This document shows, piece by piece, positions 28,101 to 36,590 of a DNA stretch of 64,000 nucleotides. Under the pieces are notes generated by a model. It was given only the letters and a program-made list of their open reading frames with translations, did no database searches and was not told the origin of the DNA. Numbering within the stretch: the first letter of the stretch is position 1; every line of letters begins with the position of its first letter. The translations under genes were made by a program, and so were the position numbers. Source of the DNA: CBDCVN01 sp965223045 (lineage in GTDB: Bacteria > Deinococcota > Deinococci > Deinococcales > Trueperaceae); NCBI GenBank assembly GCA_965223045.1, contig CBDCVN010000013.1:4712001-4776000 (forward strand), given 5' to 3'.

Positions 28101-28243
28101 TAGAAGAGCGTATTGATGAAATGATTACCAAAAAACAGGCACTAGCTGATAGTGTGGTGTCAACAGGTGAAAAGTGGGTTACAGAACTTGATACCAAATC
28201 ATTGCGTGAGTTAGTGCAGTTAAGGAAAGAGGAGCTTGGTTAA
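25136..28243 (+). CDS. SNF2-family helicase/ATPase
   Basis: 1035 residues. The first about 480 form the bacterial SNF2-associated region; the SNF2 ATPase core follows: [18 protein letters not shown] (Walker A), [17 protein letters not shown] (DEAQ box), [17 protein letters not shown], then the second RecA lobe [41 protein letters not shown] (motif VI). It is a double-stranded DNA translocase of the HepA/Rad54-like bacterial group. AGAGGT precedes the ATG. The SWIM zinc-finger gene starts immediately at its end, a pair widely conserved in bacteria. Confidence 0.92.
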   Translation: [1035 protein letters not shown]

Positions 28244-28244
28244 A

Positions 28245-29120
28245 GTGGCCTATTATTATGATTTTCCTACCAGTAAACCTAAGAAAGTAGAAGGAGGGTT
28301 AAAGGCTAAAAGTAAAAAGGGTAAAATTGCTGAAAGTTGGTGGGCAGGTCGTTGGATTAAAGCTATGGAAGGTTTAATGGATTCTGGGAGGTTGGCTAGG
28401 GGGAAGAGGTATGCTCGAGCTGGACAAGTAATAAGCCTAACGGAAAAAGGCAATCAGGTTATTGCTAAAGTGCAAGGTTCTAGAGCCACACCCTATAAAG
28501 TCACTATTGAAATGACACCTCTAAATAATGAGCAATGGGAAAAGGTTTTTGATGCACTTACTAAACAAGCTATTTTTGCAGCGCAGCTTTTGGCAGGAGA
28601 AATGCCTACAGGTATTGAAGAAATCTTTGATCAGGTAGGAATTAGTCTATTCCCTTTAAGAGAGGAACTTGTTAGTGGCTGTTCTTGTCCTGATTGGAGT
28701 GAAGTGTGCAAACACACAGCTGCTAGCCACTATCTATTAGCAGAACAGTTTGATGAAGACCCTTTTTTGCTTATGCGTTTGCGGGGCAGGAGTGCTGAGC
28801 AAATTATGGCAGCTTTGCGTGAAAGGCACAGCCAAGGTGGTTTTAAAGAAGAGGTAGTTGAAGTAATTGAACCACTTTCGGCAGCCTTGGAAAGCTTTTG
28901 GGGAGAAAGTAGTGCAGTAGGAAAGCTACATTTTAATATTAAAGAGCCTGCTGTGCCTATGAGCACACTACGCCGTTTGGGAAAAGCTGATTTTGTAGAT
29001 GTAGATTTAGCAGAGCTTTTGAAGCCTGTTTATCAAAAAGTTACTGAGAAGGCTTTAGAGACTTCTTTTGGTGGTGCTGGGCTCGAGGATGTTAGTGATG
29101 TTGAATTACAAAACTTGTAA
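28245..29120 (+). CDS. SWIM zinc-finger protein, partner of SNF2 helicase
   Basis: 291 residues from GTG 28245, chosen because GGAG lies 10 nt upstream; a TTG at 28236 overlapping the helicase stop is possible. N-terminal motif SWWAGRWIKAMEGL is typical of the family, and the SWIM finger is CSCPDWSEVCKH (CxCx(n)CxH) near residue 150. SWIM domains bind DNA or protein; the conserved linkage with SNF2 suggests a complex in chromosome maintenance. The C-terminal third is Glu-rich and helical. Confidence 0.88.
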   Translation: MAYYYDFPTSKPKKVEGGLKAKSKKGKIAESWWAGRWIKAMEGLMDSGRLARGKRYARAGQVISLTEKGNQVIAKVQGSRATPYKVTIEMTPLNNEQWEKVFDALTKQAIFAAQLLAGEMPTGIEEIFDQVGISLFPLREELVSGCSCPDWSEVCKHTAASHYLLAEQFDEDPFLLMRLRGRSAEQIMAALRERHSQGGFKEEVVEVIEPLSAALESFWGESSAVGKLHFNIKEPAVPMSTLRRLGKADFVDVDLAELLKPVYQKVTEKALETSFGGAGLEDVSDVELQNL

Positions 29121-29636
29121 GCCCTAGGCACTGTACATTAAAAGGCATAGACATACTCAATCTAATGGTAAATTTTAATTTAGAAATGAGATTTGTTGTG
29201 GTGAGCCTAAAAGTGCGGAAGGTAATCTTTTGAGTTCAGAGAAGTCATATCGTCACTTACCTCCTTTAGAAGTTGGGGGTATTGAGAGCCGTAGAGGTCT
29301 TGGTTTTCAAGATCATGTGGCAGCAGGTTTCTTTTTGGACATGCTCTTGTGTAAAGATCTTAAAGAGGTTTGGTGTGAGAGATTAGACGACATCACTCTT
29401 GTGTGGCACATAGATGGAAAAGAAGCCTTTGAGTTTGTTCAAGCAAAATCAACTGATGAAGATCAACATTGGTCTGTAGCCATGCTCACAAAACGTGATA
29501 AGCACAAGGTAGATGGAAAAAACGTAAATAAAACAGGTTCTTCAATTTTAGAAAAATCATTGGCTAACCATAGAACGCAAGAAACTACACGTTTTAAAAT
29601 GGTGACCGCAAACGATATAAAAAATGAGTTAGATAT

Positions 29637-31166
29637 TATTACAGCGCAATGTCATGGAATATAACTCCTAGACAATATAGCAAGAGTACGTTTTCGATGC
29701 GAAGCATAAGCAGTATAATTTCTGCGCTGATAGTAACGAATTAGATTTAGTGATTGAGCTATTGTCAATCTAGGTAACGGTATTGCTGCCTTGAGCAGCA
29801 CTCTTGCCTGTGGCAAAGTTAAAGCTGGAGACTTTTCTCCTAACATTAAACGCATCCTCACCAGAAAATGATGTGCTAGACAAGTTAATAGTATATGGTG
29901 ATGCCAACCTAAGTAGCTTCTAGTTTCGTAGTGATCAAGCCCCAGTTCTTCTTTTGATTCCTCAAACGATGTTTCTATCGGCCATCTCATTCCACTTAGC
30001 CACACTAATGTTTCTAGGCTGACTTCTTCTGAGTCATTGCACAAATAATAGCTTATCTCTCTTTTCTCATTTAGGTTACGCCGAATTACCAACCACAGTT
30101 CCACTGGCTCTTCTTCTCCCCTTGTTTCCCATATTCGCTCAAAGGCAAATTCACATACTATTGGCCCTTTACTTCCTTCTTTCACTACATGTTTACTCCA
30201 TTTTTCTGCTTCTATTTCCTTTGCTAACTCATCTATCCGTATTGATTCAATATTTGCCCTTGCTAGTTTCGGCTTCCTTCCCCTACCTTTATATTCAGGT
30301 ACCTTGACCTCTGGCTTCTCCTTGTATACCTGCGTATCGCAAGATACTGCTGTAAAGTACTTTTTTCCTAATTCAGCTACTCCATCTCTAAACTCGATAT
30401 TATTTCCATACAATGCATCTGCTAGCACATATTCAAAGCTCAAATGCCCTCTCTCTTCTGTCTTTTTTATCATTCCTAACGCTATTTCTGGTTTGGTTCT
30501 AAATTCTAGATCCTTTGGCACTCCACATTCTTCCCTTTTTTGTTCATGCTCTTTATCAAACCATTGTTCTGGTAAGTACAACTGCCCTTCTGTTAAGGTA
30601 TGTCCTTTGTTACTGGCATACCCTAGGTATACTCCTACTTGACTGTTCTCCACTTTTCCTACTGATCCACAATATTGCCTTGCTACTCCTACTGAGCTTT
30701 TTCCTTGTTTTACATTCCCTGATTCATCAACTATCAGTACTCCATCATTACCTAAACTTTCTGCAATAAGTTTTTGATGCGTGTCAATCACAGGTTCTAA
30801 CTGCCAAGGGCTTTGTCCTACAAAGTTTTGCATGCTACGGACATTCAGTCCTATTGATAGTGCCATTGCTTCTATATTTTTTCGATCAAGGTTGCTTAAC
30901 AAACCTTTTAGATAATGTCCTGTCCAGATCAAACTTTCAGGTCGTTTAAATGCTTCTTCAAACTCTGCTACGTATTCTTTGAGTTCTTTTGCTAGCGCTT
31001 CTATATCTGCTTCAACTAAGTTGCATTCTGGAGGACTTAAATTTACGGCCTCTTCTAATATTTCATTGTGTGCTTTATAAATGTTTTTCATAGCCTTAAT
31101 TTATTATTCACACTCGCACTTTTTTCGCACTTCCCCTTACTTAATATGCAACATTGCGCTGTAATA
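29637..31166 (-). mobile_element. IS701-family insertion sequence, 1530 bp
   Basis: Terminal repeats TATTACAGCGCAATGT (29637-29652) and its exact complement (31151-31166), flanked by ATAT at 29633-29636 and 31167-31170, a 4-bp duplication as expected for IS701. The repeats and duplication are perfect, so insertion was recent. It is oriented against the operon it splits and contains no CTCGAG. Confidence 0.92.
29652..31091 (-). CDS. IS701-family transposase
   Basis: 479 residues, intact. DDE-type core: VLIVDESGNVKQGKSSVGVA and RQYCGSVGKVENSQVGV (IS701 signature), FEYVLADALYGNN (second Asp) and WPIETSFEESKEELGLDHYE (catalytic Glu region). AAGG precedes the ATG at 31091. The stop codon overlaps the terminal repeat by one base. 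Confidence 0.93.
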   Translation of the reverse strand: MKNIYKAHNEILEEAVNLSPPECNLVEADIEALAKELKEYVAEFEEAFKRPESLIWTGHYLKGLLSNLDRKNIEAMALSIGLNVRSMQNFVGQSPWQLEPVIDTHQKLIAESLGNDGVLIVDESGNVKQGKSSVGVARQYCGSVGKVENSQVGVYLGYASNKGHTLTEGQLYLPEQWFDKEHEQKREECGVPKDLEFRTKPEIALGMIKKTEERGHLSFEYVLADALYGNNIEFRDGVAELGKKYFTAVSCDTQVYKEKPEVKVPEYKGRGRKPKLARANIESIRIDELAKEIEAEKWSKHVVKEGSKGPIVCEFAFERIWETRGEEEPVELWLVIRRNLNEKREISYYLCNDSEEVSLETLVWLSGMRWPIETSFEESKEELGLDHYETRSYLGWHHHILLTCLAHHFLVRMRLMLGEKSPALTLPQARVLLKAAIPLPRLTIAQSLNLIRYYQRRNYTAYASHRKRTLAILSRSYIP

Positions 31167-31911
31167 ATATTTTAAAGCTCTCAATTAATTCATCGGAAAG
31201 GAATGAATCAAATCCTAAATGGTGTAAACTTACAGAAAAAGTGGCTAAAGCTATAAACGATTTTCAATCTCCTCAAGGTACAGATGCCATTTTTTGGTTA
31301 AAGCATGTTGTTTGGCAGGTTAATTCAGATGCAGATAGTCTAAGCGAAAAGAACTATAAAAAGATCCATAAAATATGTCATGAACAAGAAATCCACTTAG
31401 CGCCTGATCAAATTGAAGAGTTGTATAAGCAAGTACTTGTTAAGGCAAAAGAAGCAGCAGAAGCCCCATACAACAGCGATAACATCAGTATCAAACAAGT
31501 TTGTTTTGAAGATTTTAGGGTTTGGTTTCAAGAAAAAGTTTCACAAGATTTAATTTCTGCTGGAGGTAATCTTAAAGAAAAACTCACAAATGCTAACTTG
31601 ACGGATTTGTTAGCTGCAGCCAACGATTTACGAATTAGATATCGAAGAAAATCTTTAAAACCACAATACTTAGAAATAGAGAGAGAAGATTTAGAAGATA
31701 AGGTTTGCGCTCGCTTGCATCGTTTGCGTTCTAAGGCTGATACAGCAACGCCAATACCAAATGGGCGTGATTTTCACCAAATGTGCCTAGAAGAGCTTGA
31801 GAAAGTTATTGGTGAAACTAAAGAAACTCCTGATTGGCTAGACGCTTATTTACAAGGTTTTATGTTTATGCTAGCGGATCGTTGTGTTTTGAGATTTGCT
31901 GAGGTGAGTCC

Positions 31912-32457
31912 GTGAAAACAGTGAAGGCTCTTGCCAATTATCCAGCAGGGAAACCCATATTGGCTGATGATCTGCTAGAATTCCATGCAGCACGATTAGT
32001 CCTGCTTTTACATATTTGTGGCAAAAGAAATCGCATACAAGGATTAACAAAGCTTGCTAAGTTAGATTTTTTTGTGCGATACCCTCAGTTTTTTGAGAAG
32101 GCAAGTGAATATCAAGGAAATAAGGAAAAAGCTAGTTTAAAAACTGTTGAGTCAAGTATGATTCGCTTCCACTACGGTCCTTGGGACAAACGATATTATC
32201 AAGTCATACCATTTCTTGAAGCTAATCAATTAATTGAATTGCAACAAGATAGAAAATCATATTCATTTACTTTAACAGAGCAAGGCAAAGGTCTAGCTAA
32301 GCAATTACTCCAAGATGAAGCATTTGCTGAAATATGTGATCATATGAGACAAGTTAAAAAAGTGTTTGGTGGTATGACAGGCTCAAAACTAAAAAGTCTT
32401 ATCTATGAGATATTTAAAGGAGAGGTTGCAGATAAGGCAATGGAGGAAGTGATCTGA
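31912..32457 (+). CDS. ABC-3C system middle component
   Basis: 181 residues. Helical, with a winged-helix-like stretch (LTKLAKLDFFVRYPQFFEKA) and SMIRFHYGPWDKRYYQVIPF, typical of small middle components of ABC three-component systems that bridge effector and ATPase. The GTG start overlaps the effector's TGA, and its own TGA overlaps the ATG of the ATPase gene, indicating translational coupling of all three. Assignment relies on context and motif style; the family is diverse. Confidence 0.72.
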   Translation: MKTVKALANYPAGKPILADDLLEFHAARLVLLLHICGKRNRIQGLTKLAKLDFFVRYPQFFEKASEYQGNKEKASLKTVESSMIRFHYGPWDKRYYQVIPFLEANQLIELQQDRKSYSFTLTEQGKGLAKQLLQDEAFAEICDHMRQVKKVFGGMTGSKLKSLIYEIFKGEVADKAMEEVI

Positions 32458-34427
32458 TGAGTAAAAGGTCGTTATTAATTAATAAGCTGATACGAAAAAC
32501 GAATGAGGGGGAATCAGAAGAGCTTGTTTTCAGTTCAGGGGTAAATGTCATAATAGGTGCGCCGGGCACAGGAAAATCTCAATGGCTTAAAATGCTTGAC
32601 TATCTTTGGGGTAAGGATGCTAAAGCTGAAAAAGCCTTTGACGCTGCAGTTGCAAATAAATATAATTCTATAGAAGCTCACTGCAAAATTGGAGAAATCG
32701 AATATATCTTTTCGCGGAGATGGGATGAGGCCAAATCTAGACGGAAAGTTTATGTTAATGATGAAGAAATTAGCGTGACTGAGTTTTCAGATAAAATGCT
32801 TGAGCTTCTTGAGTATCCAATTATTGATTATCCTAAGGGTAGTCCTTATGGTTCAAAAAAATGGCCAAGCTTAAGCTGGCGAACGTTATATCGGCATATG
32901 TATCGTAGAACTTGGGGAAATCAAATTATTGATCAGCAAGTTGACTCAGAATTCCATGCTTGTGTTGCTTATTTTTTGGGGCTTGCACCAATTCTTTTTT
33001 CGGAAGAGTTTGCGAAACAAGTCTCACTAACCCGAGAAATTGAGGGTACGCAACAGTTAAAAGAGAACTTCTTTAAAATATTAAAACAGGTTACAAATCG
33101 CCTGAAAATAGATCAAGAGGATTTAGGTGATGTAACACCTTTAGCAATTCAAGAGGCACTATCTCGTGTTGACCAGCTTATCGAAAATGACGAGGCTAAA
33201 CGAGAAGAAATTTTAAAAAGCTTGCAAGAAGAAGTTCTAAATGGTGAGGGTTCAATAAATAATTCGATTTTTGAAGAGTTAAATACCAAAATATTTCATT
33301 TGGATCAGCAAGAAATTGAAGCTTCTCATCAATGTCAACAGACTAAGCTACGCCTGAAGGAGTATCAAGACTATTATTCGTCTGTCAAAAGTGAGATCAG
33401 TCGTCTAGAAAGAGCATTATCTGCTGAGAAACTATTCGCAGAGTTCAAAATAACTCACTGCCCTGCTTGTGATAGATTGGTTGAACCACCTGCTTCTAAT
33501 GATACAGAATGTCATGTTTGTCACCAATCTTTTGATGAAAATTCTGATGAAGAAGCCGGACGAGCAAGATTAGAGTTTGAGTTAATACAACTCCAAGCTG
33601 AATTAAAAGAGGCAAAAGATTTATTAGGGCAAGCAGAGAAAGATATCAATAAGTTGGAATCAAGTTTAGAAAATATTAGTAGGTCTCGAGATAAACTAAA
33701 TGCTCAACTCAGACCAGTACAAAAGTCTGCAGTAACTATAATGCCACCCGAGATTACTATACTTGACACAAGAATTGGTCAGCTACAAGCTAAAAAAGAG
33801 CAAATTGAGCGAATCAAAGACACCTTGGGCTATCGTGATGTTCTTAACCAACAAATCACAGAATTAGAGGATAGGCTCGAGCAATTCAAAGCAAAAGTCA
33901 AAGTGTCGCGCAAAGGACTTGATTTTGCATCAGTAAGTGACTACCTAACAGGTGGAATGAATGATTACTTTAGATTATTAAAAAAATATAATACATCTGC
34001 TTGGTTACAAAAAGAGGCAAAGATAAAGGTTACACAAAGCAATGTTACCTTTAGTGTTGGAGAAGAGTCTTGGAAACACTTAAGTAGCTCACAGAGTCAG
34101 TTTTATTTGTTGGCCTATAATTTTGCATTGCTTGGATTGTCCAATGAATCTTCTTATTTTTATCCTGGAATACTTATTCTGGACCTCCCAGCAAAATTCG
34201 ATGTTGGAAAGCCTATTACTTCTGAAGAAGATAGTGAAGATAAATCAGATGTTAACTTAACTGATGGGGAAAGTATCGCAATTCAACCATTTATAGATTT
34301 ATTGAGCAGCGAATTATCTTCTGAAGAGAACCCTACTGCACAAGTTATTGTTGCTGGGAATAGTCTTTCTGAAATTACTGGCAAGGTAAACAAAATTTAT
34401 CTTCATGATGTTTGGCCTGTTGGCTAA
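32457..34427 (+). CDS. ABC-3C SMC-like ATPase (DUF3732 type)
   Basis: 656 residues. Walker A GAPGTGKSQW near residue 35; long coiled coils (about 220-300 and 370-450) flank a zinc-hook-like insert CPACDRLVE...CHVCHQSF; the C-terminal lobe has a signature-like KHLSSSQSQFYLLAYNFALL and a Walker B-like strand GILILDLPAKFD. The Walker B lacks the usual acidic DE pair, which is common in DUF3732 proteins. Known role by analogy: a Rad50/SMC-like sensor that activates the nuclease effector upon infection or DNA stress. Terminal gene of the operon. With the effector split, the ATPase may be orphaned. Confidence 0.8.
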   Translation: MSKRSLLINKLIRKTNEGESEELVFSSGVNVIIGAPGTGKSQWLKMLDYLWGKDAKAEKAFDAAVANKYNSIEAHCKIGEIEYIFSRRWDEAKSRRKVYVNDEEISVTEFSDKMLELLEYPIIDYPKGSPYGSKKWPSLSWRTLYRHMYRRTWGNQIIDQQVDSEFHACVAYFLGLAPILFSEEFAKQVSLTREIEGTQQLKENFFKILKQVTNRLKIDQEDLGDVTPLAIQEALSRVDQLIENDEAKREEILKSLQEEVLNGEGSINNSIFEELNTKIFHLDQQEIEASHQCQQTKLRLKEYQDYYSSVKSEISRLERALSAEKLFAEFKITHCPACDRLVEPPASNDTECHVCHQSFDENSDEEAGRARLEFELIQLQAELKEAKDLLGQAEKDINKLESSLENISRSRDKLNAQLRPVQKSAVTIMPPEITILDTRIGQLQAKKEQIERIKDTLGYRDVLNQQITELEDRLEQFKAKVKVSRKGLDFASVSDYLTGGMNDYFRLLKKYNTSAWLQKEAKIKVTQSNVTFSVGEESWKHLSSSQSQFYLLAYNFALLGLSNESSYFYPGILILDLPAKFDVGKPITSEEDSEDKSDVNLTDGESIAIQPFIDLLSSELSSEENPTAQVIVAGNSLSEITGKVNKIYLHDVWPVG

Positions 34428-34531
34428 ACTTAACTTAACCACCTATGTGCGCATTTTGAGAAGCCCATCTAGTCTCCAGACCAGATACTCCTTGTGTAAT
34501 CCCTAAAGTAATTTCACTCTGTTAATCCTAC

Positions 34532-34566
34532 CTCGAGCCACCAAATCCAACCAATTTACTGATTAG
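34532..34566. repeat. Module-boundary repeat, copy 1
   Basis: 35-bp element beginning CTCGAGC, with core CCAACCAA and ending ACTGATTAG. It separates the ABC-3C operon from the restriction-modification genes. It matches copy 2 at 29 of 35 positions by eye. Confidence 0.6.
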
Positions 34567-34584
34567 TTTTACTTCCCAAAACCC

Positions 34585-34794
34585 TCAAACTTCCAACTCA
34601 TCACGCATGAGCTGATCTGTAGACACATTAAAATAATCTGCAATTTTTAAAATCATTTCAGCGTTGGGCACCCTTCTTTCTTTTTCTAGTTGAGAAACGT
34701 ATGTGTTATGAACACCAAGTACATTCCCTAGTTCAGTAAGCGTCAATCCTCGAGCTTTTCGTAAACTATGCAGCTTTTCACCGAACCTTTTCAT
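34585..34794 (-). CDS. XRE-family controller protein of the R-M system
   Basis: 69 residues, almost entirely one helix-turn-helix domain: LRKARGLTLTELGNVLGVHN then TYVSQLEKERRVPN. Small stand-alone XRE proteins next to type II methyltransferases usually act as controller (C) proteins that time expression of the endonuclease. It is divergent from the methyltransferase gene with only 53 bp between the starts, a gap filled by a promoter and a perfect palindrome. Confidence 0.8.
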   Translation of the reverse strand: MKRFGEKLHSLRKARGLTLTELGNVLGVHNTYVSQLEKERRVPNAEMILKIADYFNVSTDQLMRDELEV

Positions 34795-34801
34795 AGACTT
34801 G

Positions 34802-34829
34802 TTGACATGGCTCCATACGTGATGATAAA
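34802..34829 (+). promoter_or_regulatory. Promoter of the m5C methyltransferase
   Basis: TTGACA at 34802-34807, 16-nt spacer, GATAAA at 34824-34829. Transcription would begin inside the palindrome at 34831-34854, giving a leader of about 11 nt and no room for a ribosome site. Confidence 0.6.
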
Positions 34830-34830
34830 C

Positions 34831-34854
34831 TTTTCATAGCAATTGCTATGAAAA
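34831..34854. promoter_or_regulatory. 24-bp perfect palindrome over the methyltransferase start codon
   Basis: Half-site TTTTCATAGCAA at 34831-34842 is followed by its exact complement to 34854. The methyltransferase ATG (34848-34850) lies within it. The half-site core TTTTCATAG recurs at 34788-34796 across the start codon of the divergent XRE gene. It is a likely operator for the XRE controller or for methyltransferase autorepression. Confidence 0.65.
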
Positions 34855-36086
34855 AAAAGATTCTCCCTAAAATGATACCAATCAATGCGCCTCAAATACT
34901 AGACAATAAGACTTCAAGAAAAGAAGTTGCACCTTTGCTAACATTTGCTGAGTATTTTGCAGGCATTGGATTAGTAAGGCTAGGCTTAGAGCGTGCAGGA
35001 TGGAAAATTTGTTTTGCTAATGACTTCTCAACTGAGAAGTTTGATATGTATGCTACATACTTTAATGATGCTGAAGAGCACTATGTTGTTAAAGATGTCT
35101 TTGATATCTTGCCTCAAAACGTGCCTAAAACATTGCTAGCAACAGCATCTTTCCCTTGTATTGATTTGTCACTAGCTGGAAATTTAAGTGGTATCAATGG
35201 AAAACATTCGAGTGCCTTTTGGGGTTTTATCAATATTATTAAACATAGAGAGCAAAAACCCAAGCTTATTCTTCTCGAGAATGTAACAGGCTGGTTAAGC
35301 TCTAACGAAGGTACAGACTTCAGACTAACGATAGAAGCACTAAATCAACTTGGCTATGCTTGTGATGTATATACAATTGATGCAGCACATTTTGTACCCC
35401 AAAGTAGGCCAAGAGTTTTTGTGGTAGGTGTTCAAGCTACTCCAAACCAAGATATTTTCAAGCTGCTTAGACGAAGTGATTCGGTAGCATCTAAAGGATT
35501 AAAGAAGGCTGTTAGTGCTAATATTGATCTCAAATGGTACACAATTGACATACCTAATTTACCTATAAAAAACACAACCAAGTTGAATGACATTATTGAG
35601 CAATTGGCAAATGATGACAGCCGCTGGTGGCACTATGATGAAGTTAAGCGCCACCTGAACATGATGTCCTCTGCTAATTTAGATTACTTAGAAAAGTTTA
35701 AATCTTTACCCGAATACACTTATAGGACTATGTATCGGCGTATGCGTAATGGTATGCAGCGTGCAGAAGTAAGAAAAGATAATATTGCAGGTTGTTTACG
35801 CACAGCTCGAGGAGGCAGCAGTCGTCAGATGCTAGTTAAGGCTGGGCAAGGTAAAATTGCAATGCGTTTAATGACACCTCGAGAATATGCAAGGTTACAG
35901 GGTGTACCAGATGATTACCCAATACCTGAGCAAATAAATCAAGCCCTTACTGGTTTTGGAGATGCTGTTTGCGTCCCAGTCATTACTTGGATAGCTGAAA
36001 ACGTATTAAACCTTCTAGCTTTGACTTTTATAGATGCACAAGCTGACCATCGCGAATCTCAAGAAGTAATTCTCCGTGCCTCATAA
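34848..36086 (+). CDS. DNA (cytosine-5) methyltransferase, type II R-M
   Basis: 412 residues. m5C motifs in order: I (FAEYFAGIGLVRLGLERAGW), IV with catalytic Cys104 (ASFPCIDLSLAG), VI (LLENVTGWL), VIII (QSRPRVFVVG), then a target-recognition region (about 215-330) and IX/X (RLMTPREYARLQGVPDDYP, GFGDAVCVPV). It protects host DNA from its cognate endonuclease; the target sequence cannot be read from this. The last 59 bp overlap the convergent endonuclease gene. The start at 34848 leaves a very short leader; a Met nine codons on is an alternative. Confidence 0.92.
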   Translation: MKKKILPKMIPINAPQILDNKTSRKEVAPLLTFAEYFAGIGLVRLGLERAGWKICFANDFSTEKFDMYATYFNDAEEHYVVKDVFDILPQNVPKTLLATASFPCIDLSLAGNLSGINGKHSSAFWGFINIIKHREQKPKLILLENVTGWLSSNEGTDFRLTIEALNQLGYACDVYTIDAAHFVPQSRPRVFVVGVQATPNQDIFKLLRRSDSVASKGLKKAVSANIDLKWYTIDIPNLPIKNTTKLNDIIEQLANDDSRWWHYDEVKRHLNMMSSANLDYLEKFKSLPEYTYRTMYRRMRNGMQRAEVRKDNIAGCLRTARGGSSRQMLVKAGQGKIAMRLMTPREYARLQGVPDDYPIPEQINQALTGFGDAVCVPVITWIAENVLNLLALTFIDAQADHRESQEVILRAS

Positions 36087-36590
36087 CAAAGGAGTAAGTC
36101 ACAGAGCGGCGAAAACGTTGCCTTGCTCCACCCAAGTAATTTTGTTTTAATTCAGGTAACCAGCTATCGAATGTGTCAGTAAGCTTGTTACAGTCAACTA
36201 CCCAAACAGAAACATCAGAATAAGTTTTGCTACGAGCTATGAAGATGTGGTCAACTGTTTTATCTGCTTCCAATTTCTCCAAGCCGTTATTCTTATGATA
36301 TTGGTATTCAAAGCTATTGCCAACTGAAGCAGACTTCACCTCATGATTCATCAAATCAGTGCCATCACCAGGTTTTGCTTTATCTCCGAGCAAAATGGCT
36401 GCAAACACTTCCCAGTCTTTAGAGCCAACACTTCCTTGAAGATTAAAACCATATTTTTCATAAATATTTGCTTTGTCTTTGCTGTAGTCAAGAATAAATT
36501 TTTTGTAAAAACTGGAATTACGCAGATTTTAATGATTCGTCTAGATAAAGGTTTTTGTTGGTCATGCACTATAAGATGTGTCTCTGACAT
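36028..36590 (-). pseudogene. Type II restriction endonuclease with one-base frameshift
   Basis: Two overlapping reading frames form one gene. ATG 36588-36590 opens MSETHLIVHDQQKPLSRRII; the second frame continues LRNSSFYKKFILDYSKDKAN then IYEKYGFNLQGSVGSKDW and the catalytic PD-(D/E)XK-like stretch GDGTDLMNHEVKSA (Asp...Glu-x-Lys). They differ by one base at an A4 run (reverse strand, near 36527-36530); an A5 run would restore a protein of about 188 residues. Its tail overlaps the methyltransferase end convergently, a normal R-M layout. It is either inactive, phase variable, or a sequencing error in a homopolymer. Confidence 0.75.

Larger units (their letters stand above)
29230..31915 (+). 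pseudogene. ABC-3C effector: DUF4297-like nuclease split by IS701
   Basis: TTG start after AAGGTAAT. The first 135 codons contain GFQDHVAAGFFLDMLLC and FEFVQAKS, the DUF4297/Cap4-like PD-(D/E)XK nuclease motifs (QxK as catalytic pair). An IS701 element interrupts at 29636; coding resumes at 31171. Deleting 29637-31170 (element plus one ATAT copy) joins GAT-ATT-TTA in frame to give a 383-residue protein reading NELDI-LKLSINSSERNE across the joint. The C-terminal part is helical and charged. Family knowledge: in ABC three-component conflict systems such a nuclease is the effector, controlled by a middle component and an ABC ATPase, both of which follow with overlapping starts. Confidence 0.85.

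Noticed and set aside
34848..36590. CTCGAG as the recognition site of the local R-M system
   Set aside because: Restriction sites tend to be avoided, while CTCGAG is strongly enriched; nothing in the sequence shows the target.
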